Notes under the pieces: generated by a model
Told to the model about the DNA's origin: nothing
The model's database searches: none
Seen by the model: only the letters and a program-made list of their open reading frames with translations
Shown here: positions 16,699-23,866 of the stretch, piece after piece
Position numbering within the stretch: the first letter of the stretch is position 1
Layout: each line of letters starts with the position of its first letter
Source of the DNA: a bacterium
GTDB lineage: Bacteria; Patescibacteriota; Saccharimonadia; Saccharimonadales; UBA4665
Direction of reading: 5' to 3'
Assembly: GCA_021850365.1 (NCBI GenBank)
Contig: JAJZMH010000033.1
Span: forward strand, 1 to 42,227
Length of the DNA: 42,227 nt
Translations under genes and position numbers: made by a program

Positions 16699-17256
16699 AT
16701 GACGTGTACTTGGTACTTAGTTACAAAAAAGCTTGTTCCGAATTTTCAGGTAAAGTATCCTATCGTAAGAAATGAATTGCTGGCTTTATTTAAAAAAGAC
16801 CAAAGAGATCGTTTAGTTTTGTTTGGTCAAGATCTAGACAATAATAGGTTCCCAAACGAACTTAAGAAACGTGATAGAACACGTTTAAATAAAACATTTA
16901 AATTACTAAAGCAAATAAAATCTCCCAGTGCGATCAATATTGGTTTAGATGGATCTAGGGCAATGTGGATAATTGCACTACATTCGTCCTCAAAACAATC
17001 AAGGGAATTGATGCTTAAGAAAATGCGATATTTATATTATAAAGATAAAAATGAAGTATTCTATCAAGGGATACCTTATCTCGTTGATATGATAATGATT
17101 GAGACTAATGGAAAGCAACGTTACGGAACATATTCGTACAATAATGGTGATGGTAAAGATAGACTATTTCCAATTGTTAATCCCCTAAAAGTAAATGAAC
17201 GTAGAAAAAAATATGATCTATGTCCTCTAGGTACATGTATACATGGAAAGAAATAG
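16699..17256 (+). CDS. DUF6624-like protein
   Basis: 185 residues. The C-terminal 110 match the DUF6624 pattern: IGLDGSRAMWIIALHSS, then YLVDMIMIETNGKQRYGTY, then FPIVNPLKVNERRKKYDL. In the family these are usually an aWlivQHad segment, a LtDRv segment and QlYGTQ. Here QH is LH, DR is DM and YGTQ is YGTY, so conserved polar positions are changed. The family's function is unknown. A good ribosome-binding site (AGGTAGGG) precedes the ATG, 33 bases after the proline-rich gene. The last 14 bases overlap the next ORF, so the three are an operon. Confidence 0.7.
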   Translation: MTCTWYLVTKKLVPNFQVKYPIVRNELLALFKKDQRDRLVLFGQDLDNNRFPNELKKRDRTRLNKTFKLLKQIKSPSAINIGLDGSRAMWIIALHSSSKQSRELMLKKMRYLYYKDKNEVFYQGIPYLVDMIMIETNGKQRYGTYSYNNGDGKDRLFPIVNPLKVNERRKKYDLCPLGTCIHGKK

Positions 17257-17500
17257 TATAAACTCAATTTTTATTGCAACAAGTAGTTTTGAGCAATCTA
17301 CTTGGGAACCTGTAGCCACACACTTACATGAACGTGGTTATGAAACCGTTATATATGAAGCCGATAAAGTAGCCAATGGTATGAAAGATTTTAACAATCT
17401 TACCGTATGCCGAATAAGCAATTTGAACAGCCGTTGCTCCACTCTTAGTTTTGACCCTTCTAATGAACGCCATGTATTATGTTACATGTTAGTGCGATAG
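17243..17500 (+). CDS. Truncated ORF; possible ATP-grasp N-terminal domain
   Basis: 85 residues. The first 50 (IFIATSSFEQSTWEP, HLHERGYETVIYEADKV) look like the Rossmann-like pre-ATP-grasp domain of peptide-modifying ligases or of a glycosyltransferase N-terminus. The last 35 look unrelated and may be out-of-frame sequence. No ATP-grasp catalytic part follows: the frame stops 45 bases before the pseudo-tRNA. It overlaps the DUF6624-like gene by 14 bases. Most likely a gene cut short when the cassette was inserted or rearranged. Assignment is tentative. Confidence 0.45.
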   Translation: MERNSINSIFIATSSFEQSTWEPVATHLHERGYETVIYEADKVANGMKDFNNLTVCRISNLNSRCSTLSFDPSNERHVLCYMLVR

Positions 17501-17545
17501 ATTCGATGAAGATCAATCTGGTAAGAGTCTAAAATCTAGGAAAAG

Positions 17546-17623
17546 TGGTCAAGTCAAGAGAGACTCGAACCCCCGACCCTCTCGGTGTAAACGAGATGCT
17601 CTAGCCAACTGAGCTAATCACCC
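17546..17623 (-). pseudogene. tRNA-Val(UAC) pseudogene
   Basis: The first 62 bases (5' acceptor strand through T loop) are identical to the real tRNA-Val, but the 3' acceptor strand is replaced by unrelated sequence that cannot pair with GGGTGAT, although a terminal ACCA-like end remains. The T stem keeps pairing through an extra G-T wobble. Its promoter -10 is TGTTAT instead of TATTAT. It should not give a working tRNA. Confidence 0.85.
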
Positions 17624-17709
17624 TTAAATTTTAAAAACGTCTCTAGAATAACAGCATATCTATTTTTAAAATGTAACAAAATTATTCGCTGAATTGAAGA
17701 AAACTAATA
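17562..17709. repeat. 148-bp direct repeat, right copy
   Basis: Second copy of 16069-16216. It runs directly into TATAAT of the tRNA-Leu promoter, so the ancestral arrangement was probably tRNA-Val and tRNA-Leu back to back with one shared spacer. The cassette now lies between the copies. Confidence 0.9.
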
Positions 17710-17715
17710 TATAAT
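17710..17715 (+). promoter_or_regulatory. -10 element of tRNA-Leu(GAG)
   Basis: Perfect TATAAT, 11 bases before the tRNA 5' end. No good -35 is seen at the usual distance; TTGAAG lies closer (17694-17699). Confidence 0.5.
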
Positions 17716-17726
17716 CTATTTGTTAT

Positions 17727-17815
17727 GCGCGAGTGGTGGAATTGGTAGACACGCAGCCTTGAGGTGGCTGTGCCCGTTAAAGGGCGTGGAGGTTCAAGTC
17801 CTCTCCCGCGCACCA
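17727..17815 (+). tRNA. tRNA-Leu(GAG)
   Basis: Type II cloverleaf with a long variable arm (GCCC/GGGC) and encoded CCA. Anticodon loop TTGAGGT on CAGCC/GGCTG gives GAG. D loop with GG and T loop TTCAAGT are canonical. The acceptor stem has an A6-C67 mismatch. Confidence 0.95.
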
Positions 17816-17821
17816 AGTTCT

Positions 17822-19468
17822 TTAAGTTCTGGGTAGATAAGTATAAAGATTAGACAAGTTATAATCTTTAGCAATTAAGTTCTTAATTTCATCTTCTGTA
17901 GTCTCAAATTTTACTCCTGGGTTTAAGATATTGAATGGATCAAAAATTTGTTTAATCTTAATCATTAATTCATAAATCTCATCTCCATAAAGCTTCCTTA
18001 AATATGGAGTCTTAAGCCTACCATCATTATGTTCTCCTGAAATAGATCCACCTAAATTAATTACTAGATCATAGTATTCATTAAGCAGTTTAAATGCTTT
18101 TTGACGATCTCCGACTTGAGATAAATCGAGATGAGGCTGAATATGAATATTCCCATCACCTGCATGACCCCATATGGCAATATTGTCCAAGCTTACTTTT
18201 TTAAAAATTTCAGTTACTTCAGAAATTAGGGTTGCTAGTTGAGTTGGAGGAACCACACTATCGTCAATAATTGGGAGAGCTTTTCTGATTCCATCATTAT
18301 TCCCTAAATAGGTAGATGAACATTCCCGAATTTTAATTAGATTTTGTTTTAATTCAGGCTCACTTTCAACTCTAGTTTCTAGTCCAAGTCGAGATGCTAG
18401 CTTCAACAATGCTTTTACTACCTTCTTTTGTTGATGATCGCTTTGAATATCGTATTCAACGAAAAGCAAGTATTCTGGATATGGTAATTTAAGACTATTT
18501 TTTAATTGATTTGGATTAATTTTTTGAACTGCTTCTAGTAAACCTTTATTAACAACTTCTATAGAACATGGCCAATTTTTGGATTTATTAAGTTCATTTA
18601 TGATATGTTGAAGGCTATCAAGATCATCAACTGATATCATAATTAAAGTTGAATCAGGACTATAGCTTTCACTACTAATACTTATTTCTGATACAATTCC
18701 TAGTGTTGCTTGACTACCAATGATTAGTGGAGTTAGATCAAAAGACCCATCATCTTTTTTAACATCATAAATATTATAACCAGAGTTATTGCGAGTTAAA
18801 TTAAGTTTAGATCGTTTAATCAATTCCTTGTTTTCTTCAATTAGAGTATCTATTGATCTATATATTTCACCTTCAAATGAGGATAAGCCTAACTTTTTAT
18901 TAAGTTCTTTTTTAGATAATTTTTCAGTTTCAATAACTTCACCATTAGACAAAACAACTCGCAAACTTTTTATAAAATTAGCAATTGGTCCGTATTTGTG
19001 GGATTTTTCGCCACTAATATTATTTGATATCGCTCCTCCAACGGTTGAATATTCTATCGATGCGGGATAGGCAGGAATAAAAAGTCCATGAGTTTGAAGT
19101 GTTTGTTGGAGTTTACCAAAATTAATTCCAGCTTCGACAACCACATCTCCACTTTTTGAATCTAGTTCTAAAACATGATGTAAATGGGCAGGAAAAACGA
19201 TCACTATACCGGATCCTAGTGCCCCACCAGTAGTATCGGTTCCAGATCCTCTTGCTGTAATCGGAAAGATTCGATTCCGTTGAGCAAGCTGCCAAGAAAA
19301 CCTAGCTACTTTTCGAATATCGTTTTCATTTCTGGGATAAACTATTACAGCTGGTGGAATATTAAAAATGGAAGAATCTTTGGAAAAATAATCCCGTGCA
19401 TCTGCTGAAACCATAACTTCACCTGTTAAATGCTCTTGAAGATAATGGGCAATTTTACTCATATTCAA
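17822..19468 (-). CDS. FAD-linked oxidoreductase (GlcD / D-lactate dehydrogenase type)
   Basis: 548-residue flavoprotein of the GlcD/D-2-hydroxyacid dehydrogenase family, likely oxidising a 2-hydroxyacid such as D-lactate or glycolate. The FAD-binding domain shows ARGSGTDTTGGALG and TVGGAISNNISGEKSHKYG. The C-terminal domain shows WGHAGDGNIHIQPHLD, SGEHNDGRLKTPYL and FDPFNILNPGVKF with the usual catalytic His and Glu region. No Fe-S domain is fused. The frame starts at TTG 19468 with AAAGGA 6 bases upstream; ATG 19462 is the alternative. It converges on tRNA-Leu, 6 bases away. Confidence 0.92.
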   Translation of the reverse strand: MNMSKIAHYLQEHLTGEVMVSADARDYFSKDSSIFNIPPAVIVYPRNENDIRKVARFSWQLAQRNRIFPITARGSGTDTTGGALGSGIVIVFPAHLHHVLELDSKSGDVVVEAGINFGKLQQTLQTHGLFIPAYPASIEYSTVGGAISNNISGEKSHKYGPIANFIKSLRVVLSNGEVIETEKLSKKELNKKLGLSSFEGEIYRSIDTLIEENKELIKRSKLNLTRNNSGYNIYDVKKDDGSFDLTPLIIGSQATLGIVSEISISSESYSPDSTLIMISVDDLDSLQHIINELNKSKNWPCSIEVVNKGLLEAVQKINPNQLKNSLKLPYPEYLLFVEYDIQSDHQQKKVVKALLKLASRLGLETRVESEPELKQNLIKIRECSSTYLGNNDGIRKALPIIDDSVVPPTQLATLISEVTEIFKKVSLDNIAIWGHAGDGNIHIQPHLDLSQVGDRQKAFKLLNEYYDLVINLGGSISGEHNDGRLKTPYLRKLYGDEIYELMIKIKQIFDPFNILNPGVKFETTEDEIKNLIAKDYNLSNLYTYLPRT

Positions 19469-19542
19469 TACTGTCCTTTGTTTAAAAGATAGTTTAATAA
19501 TAGCATAACCTTATATGAATGCTAAGGCTTGTTTTTTATTAA

Positions 19543-20064
19543 TCAAGCATAAAGTTCGTTATTTGAAGTTGTAAAATTAACTATTTGCCAAGATTGATTT
19601 TTCTCTAAGACAACCTTTAGGTATTCTTTACCGAATTTAGTGTTGAATTGATAAACGATGTCGAAAAGATGTATTTTATTTTGAATGCTATATTTTTGAC
19701 CCATTATTTGATATGGACTTTGGACAAAATAACTAACTCTACTAACAGCTAAACTTAATGTAGAGTAGGATGTAAACTTTCGAAATGATGGCGAAGTAAG
19801 ACTATATACCTTTGGAGAATTATCTTCTTTCAAATATTGGGCTAGTTTATCGCTGATGTAGATGGGACTATCTTTGGGTAGAATTACAAAGTAATATATC
19901 CCAGAACCAATTAGAATTAATAAAATTATAGCTATAACCAATAATTTTAATCTTTTATACAGTTTTAATTTATGATGAGGCAATTGTTGATTAGAGGTCG
20001 GATTTTTAAATTGATTTCTAATCGATAAAAGTTCCTCTATATTTTTATCTCCCTTTTGCTCCAT
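19543..20064 (-). CDS. Single-pass membrane protein of unknown function
   Basis: 173 residues from the ATG at 20064. The longest open frame begins at 20160 but would overlap tRNA-Leu, so the internal ATG is preferred although it has no Shine-Dalgarno sequence. A basic N-terminal 40 residues are followed by one membrane helix (LKLLVIAIILLILIGSG) and an outside domain of about 100 residues with strand-helix patterns, broadly like small NTF2/DUF4878-type extracellular domains. No function can be assigned. Confidence 0.75.
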   Translation of the reverse strand: MEQKGDKNIEELLSIRNQFKNPTSNQQLPHHKLKLYKRLKLLVIAIILLILIGSGIYYFVILPKDSPIYISDKLAQYLKEDNSPKVYSLTSPSFRKFTSYSTLSLAVSRVSYFVQSPYQIMGQKYSIQNKIHLFDIVYQFNTKFGKEYLKVVLEKNQSWQIVNFTTSNNELYA

Positions 20065-20125
20065 AATTTTATAGTTTATATGCTTATTTCTTTTAGTGCA
20101 ATCATCATCTATGAAATATAAATTT

Positions 20126-20212
20126 TGGTGCGGGTAAGAGGATTTGAACCTCCACGACAATAATGTCGCTAGCCCCTGAAGCTAGTGTGTCTACCAATTT
20201 CACCATACCCGC
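20126..20212 (-). tRNA. tRNA-Leu(CAG)
   Basis: Type II cloverleaf with encoded CCA. Acceptor GCGGGTA/TACCCGC, anticodon loop TTCAGGG on CTAGC/GCTAG gives CAG, variable arm GACA...TGTC, T loop TTCAAAT. No unusual positions. Confidence 0.96.
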
Positions 20213-20235
20213 ATACTCTAATTATATTATTTCGA

Positions 20236-22023
20236 TCATTGATCATTAACATATGCTTTTAATATTTCCCAATTAGCAACATCGTTAAAACGTCCACTAC
20301 TGGTATTGATAACCATATTATCTAAACCATTAATTCGACCATGGGTAATATATAATACTCTCGGTTGATAAAGTCCAACAGCAGGGACATCTTGTTGCCA
20401 AGCTTCCAGGAATCCTTCATATTTAATAGTACGCAAAAGAGGATTGAATCTAGTTCGCCCCTCTTCAAGAGATAAATCAGCTGCCTGATTACTGTATTCA
20501 GATAGATTTAAATGAGTAGTTGATTGAATTGAGGCCTGAGAAGAGTCCCAGTAAACAAAGACATCTGGGTCAATGCCAATTGATATACCATATAATATTG
20601 AATCATATTGATGAGAATTAAGGGCATTACTAAAATCTGTTGAGTCTAAAGGAATTAAATTTAAATCAACACCTAACTTAGAAAAATAATCTTTAATTTC
20701 AGATGCTACCTCCATATATTCCGAATTATAATTTGGAACAACTAGATTAAAACTTAGTTCTTGGCCATTTTTGACCCTAATTCCATTTTTATTCAAAATC
20801 CAGCCATCTGAATTTAAAATATTTTGAGCATTTTTAAAATTATAAGGAGCTTGATGATAGGCATAATTATAGGCTAATTGTCCCTCCAGTAATGGTTCAT
20901 TAACCGCGTGGGTTGGATAATTTAAATTACTAATTATTTTATTAATATTAATACTTTGTTCTAGGGCAGATCTAACCTGTGAATCTGCAAGCACACCCGA
21001 TGAAGTTTTAAAAAATAGATAGACTCCAGAAGTTAAAATAAAGTTATATATTTTTAGATCAGATATATTTTTAAGTTCTTGAGGTACACTATTAAGCCCA
21101 ACTATGCCGTTTAGTTTTCCTGAAATAAAATCATTAATTAAATCTTGCTTATTGGCATAGGCGTCTATATTAAAATTATTTAATTTAGGGGTGCCTTGCC
21201 AGAAATGATTGAATGGACTTAATTGAATATCTTCAATTGCATTAGTCGGACTATTTCCAGTAATTGATATTGTTTGCCATTTAAAAGGTCCTGCTCCAAT
21301 TGGGTCTGTGGTGTTAAAGCTAGCAGATCGAAGTTCAGTAGGTGGAATGTTATTTAGTAAATGATAGGGCAAAAGACCCGTCGTTAATTGTTCCGGGAAT
21401 GAAGCCAACGCATCTGGTAAACTAAACTGTACTGCATATTTTCCTAAAGCTTTCACATTTATTCCTTGCCAAGAAGAAAATAGGGGGGATTGGGCATTAG
21501 GATTTTCAATTGTATCAAAAGTAAAAACCACATCTTGAGATGTAATGGGGTAATTATCTTGCCAAACAAGTCCTTTTTTCAAATTAACAGTATAAACATT
21601 TCCTAAACTATTAACACTATATCCCGATGCCAATGCAGGTATTAATTGATTCTTGTCGTTATAGCTAAAAAGACCAGCAAAGATTAATCTCGAAACAGAG
21701 TTATCGAACTCTGAATCAGCATATATTGGATTAACGGTTGAAAAAGTTCCTAAAACCCCTTCACTGTAAGATCCTCCCGGAACAAAACTAAGTGTTTGGT
21801 AATAATCTCTTAGTAAATAAGTCTGTACTAAAAGAATAAATATTAAAAGAACTACCAAGACTAGCCAACTTATAATGATTCTTGGTCCAGAAATTAACTT
21901 ATTTATTTTTTTAAAAAAGTACTTATCTAAATCTTGTTCTATACTCGAATTAATCTTATATAAATTACTTACATTTTTATCTAATTTTCTATCTAACTTT
22001 TTATAAAGTCGATTTATTTTCAT
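20236..22023 (-). CDS. Membrane-anchored family 5 solute-binding protein (DppA/OppA-like)
   Basis: 595 residues. A basic N-terminus and one membrane helix (about 49-71) replace the usual lipoprotein signal. The body is the SBP_bac_5 fold: LIFAGLFSYN, LASGYSVN, YTVNLKKGLVWQDNYPITSQDVVFTF, DPIGAGPFKW and, near the end, AWQQDVPAVGLYQPR. Such proteins capture peptides for an ABC importer, but no permease or ATPase is nearby. It lies 12 bases after secG on the same strand. It may work with a transporter elsewhere or act as a surface peptide-binding protein. Confidence 0.9.
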   Translation of the reverse strand: MKINRLYKKLDRKLDKNVSNLYKINSSIEQDLDKYFFKKINKLISGPRIIISWLVLVVLLIFILLVQTYLLRDYYQTLSFVPGGSYSEGVLGTFSTVNPIYADSEFDNSVSRLIFAGLFSYNDKNQLIPALASGYSVNSLGNVYTVNLKKGLVWQDNYPITSQDVVFTFDTIENPNAQSPLFSSWQGINVKALGKYAVQFSLPDALASFPEQLTTGLLPYHLLNNIPPTELRSASFNTTDPIGAGPFKWQTISITGNSPTNAIEDIQLSPFNHFWQGTPKLNNFNIDAYANKQDLINDFISGKLNGIVGLNSVPQELKNISDLKIYNFILTSGVYLFFKTSSGVLADSQVRSALEQSININKIISNLNYPTHAVNEPLLEGQLAYNYAYHQAPYNFKNAQNILNSDGWILNKNGIRVKNGQELSFNLVVPNYNSEYMEVASEIKDYFSKLGVDLNLIPLDSTDFSNALNSHQYDSILYGISIGIDPDVFVYWDSSQASIQSTTHLNLSEYSNQAADLSLEEGRTRFNPLLRTIKYEGFLEAWQQDVPAVGLYQPRVLYITHGRINGLDNMVINTSSGRFNDVANWEILKAYVNDQ

Positions 22024-22035
22024 TTAATTTTAAAG

Positions 22036-22251
22036 CTATTTTTGAATTACACCCAAAACCAAAGACAAACAAAAGATAATCGCACATATTATCGTAAACT
22101 GGAAAATAGTTTTATCTGTACCCCGTCTCGTCGTATTAACCTCACCTGAACTACCTAGTCCAGCACCTAAGGATGCCCCTCTAGTTTGAACCAAGATAAG
22201 TAAGGTCATTAAGATGACTACTCCGATAGTTATATAGTTAAATATGTTCAT
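22036..22251 (-). CDS. secG: Protein translocase subunit SecG
   Basis: 71 residues with two membrane helices joined by a Gly-rich loop (LVQTRGASLGAGLGSSGEV, TTRRGTDKTIFQ), the standard SecG pattern in the SecYEG channel. It lies 3 bases after the upstream membrane-protein gene and 12 before the solute-binding protein gene, so the three form an operon. Confidence 0.92.
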   Translation of the reverse strand: MNIFNYITIGVVILMTLLILVQTRGASLGAGLGSSGEVNTTRRGTDKTIFQFTIICAIIFCLSLVLGVIQK

Positions 22252-22254
22252 TAA

Positions 22255-22614
22255 TTATTTCTCCAATATAGTTACTACTAAATAGTTTACCAGTCCAATG
22301 ACCATCCCTGCAAATATTGCTACCCAAAAATTAGCTATATGCAGTGGTGTATACAGTTTTGAGGCCAGAAATACAGTTAAACCATTGACGATAATCATAA
22401 ATAAACCAAGACTAAAAACAATTGCTGGTAAAGAAAGAATAATTAAAATCGGTTTTAGGATTGTATTAATTAAAGCGAGCACAAAACCACCAATGATAAT
22501 ATCGGTAACTCTATTTTGATAAGTTATTGAGTTGACTAAAAATCCGGAGGTTATAAATAGACCTAAGGAACAGACAAGCCAACGAACTAGGAAACGGACT
22601 AAGGGATTTTTCAT
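22255..22614 (-). CDS. Phage holin family 4 superfamily / YvlD-like membrane protein
   Basis: 119 residues with four membrane helices and the family motif ALINTILKPILIILSLPA, followed by a FSLGLFMIIVNGLTVF helix. This is the PF04020 type found in many bacterial chromosomes. Despite the family name it is not evidence of a prophage. Envelope-associated role unknown. First gene of the operon with secG. Confidence 0.87.
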   Translation of the reverse strand: MKNPLVRFLVRWLVCSLGLFITSGFLVNSITYQNRVTDIIIGGFVLALINTILKPILIILSLPAIVFSLGLFMIIVNGLTVFLASKLYTPLHIANFWVAIFAGMVIGLVNYLVVTILEK

Positions 22615-22652
22615 CTAGCTTAAATTTTAACATAAAAAGATTAATAGATGAT

Positions 22653-23846
22653 TTATTTTAGAACTTTTGCACCGCTATTTGTTATTAATATGTCATCCTC
22701 AAATCTAACACCTATGCCCTCCTCTTGAAGATAAATTCCTGGTTCAATTGTAATAACCATATTCGGAGTTAAATTTAAGGAATAGTCTGCAAAATCATGA
22801 ACATCCAAACCTAATGAATGAGTTACTGCATGTGGATAAAAGTTACGAACTTTTTTAAAGTCATTTTTAGTTACAACCTTTAAGTTAATTAGTTCTTCAA
22901 AGATTAATTTTTTGGTTAATCCTTCCAGGTCAGCAAAACTTAAGCCTGGTTTTAAAGATTTAATCAATTGCTCTTGAACTCTTTTAACTGCGTTTAAAAC
23001 ATTTAGTTCTCTATTAGACGGATTGCCAACAGCAATAGTTCTAGAAATGTCTGAAGCATAATTATTAAACACACAACCAACATCTAAAAGTAAAAGTCTA
23101 TTCTTTAAAATTTTTGAATTAGTTTGATTAAAATGGATAATCGTACTATTTTTCCCTGATGCAATAATAGGATCAAAACTATGTCCAGATGAACCATTCT
23201 TTAAAAAGTCAATTAGAAGGGCCTTGTCTATTTGAGTGCTCCTCTCAAAGTTTAAAATTTCTTTAGTTATTTTAGAAATTGCGTTAATGGTTATTTTAGA
23301 TGCTTCCTTGATTAATTCAATTTCAGATATTGACTTAATCATCCTAAGACCGGCTACTTCTTTTCCAAGATTATTTATTTCTAATTTTGAATCAATCCTT
23401 TTTAATAGTCTCAATAATCTTATTTGATTTTGATTATTAATTCGGTTTAAGTGCTTTATTTTGGGAATAATAATTGTTCCAATCTTCTTATTTTTGGAAA
23501 TTATAGCTTTTAGCTTTTCTAGACCTAAATCATAATCTAAGATCTCATTGATCCCACTTTGTTTAGATATGCTCGTTTTGGGAATACTACCATCAAAAAT
23601 TTGTTGATATTTATTTTGTTTAGGTAGTATTAAAAATTGGCTATCTTTATTAAAAACTAAGATAAGGTTAGCAATGTCAATCCCGCAAAAATACCAGAAA
23701 TTATTATCTTGTTTAAAGGGATAATTTTGGTCAAGACTTTTTTGAATATAATCATTAGCTATTAAAATTATTGTTTGATCAGTAGCCAAATTAATTAATT
23801 TTTGACGATTTTGTTTAAAAAAATCTGCTTTTAAAGTTGCTAACAT
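22653..23846 (-). CDS. pepP: Xaa-Pro aminopeptidase (M24 family)
   Basis: 397 residues with an N-terminal aminopeptidase-P domain (YPFKQDNNFWYFCGI) and a C-terminal pita-bread domain. All five metal ligands are visible: the two Asp of LLLDVGCVFNNYASDISRT, His in THSLGLDVHD, Glu in TIEPGIYL and Glu in GVRFEDDI. It would remove N-terminal residues preceding proline, in the cytoplasm. The start codon lies only 20 bases from the divergent permease start and has no Shine-Dalgarno sequence. Confidence 0.93.
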   Translation of the reverse strand: MLATLKADFFKQNRQKLINLATDQTIILIANDYIQKSLDQNYPFKQDNNFWYFCGIDIANLILVFNKDSQFLILPKQNKYQQIFDGSIPKTSISKQSGINEILDYDLGLEKLKAIISKNKKIGTIIIPKIKHLNRINNQNQIRLLRLLKRIDSKLEINNLGKEVAGLRMIKSISEIELIKEASKITINAISKITKEILNFERSTQIDKALLIDFLKNGSSGHSFDPIIASGKNSTIIHFNQTNSKILKNRLLLLDVGCVFNNYASDISRTIAVGNPSNRELNVLNAVKRVQEQLIKSLKPGLSFADLEGLTKKLIFEELINLKVVTKNDFKKVRNFYPHAVTHSLGLDVHDFADYSLNLTPNMVITIEPGIYLQEEGIGVRFEDDILITNSGAKVLK

Positions 23847-23866
23847 GTTATTAAAATATACTTAAT

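Noticed and set aside
22255-22614. Holin-family name taken as a sign of prophage
   Set aside because: The PF04020 group is common on chromosomes, and no phage structural, lysis or integrase gene is present.
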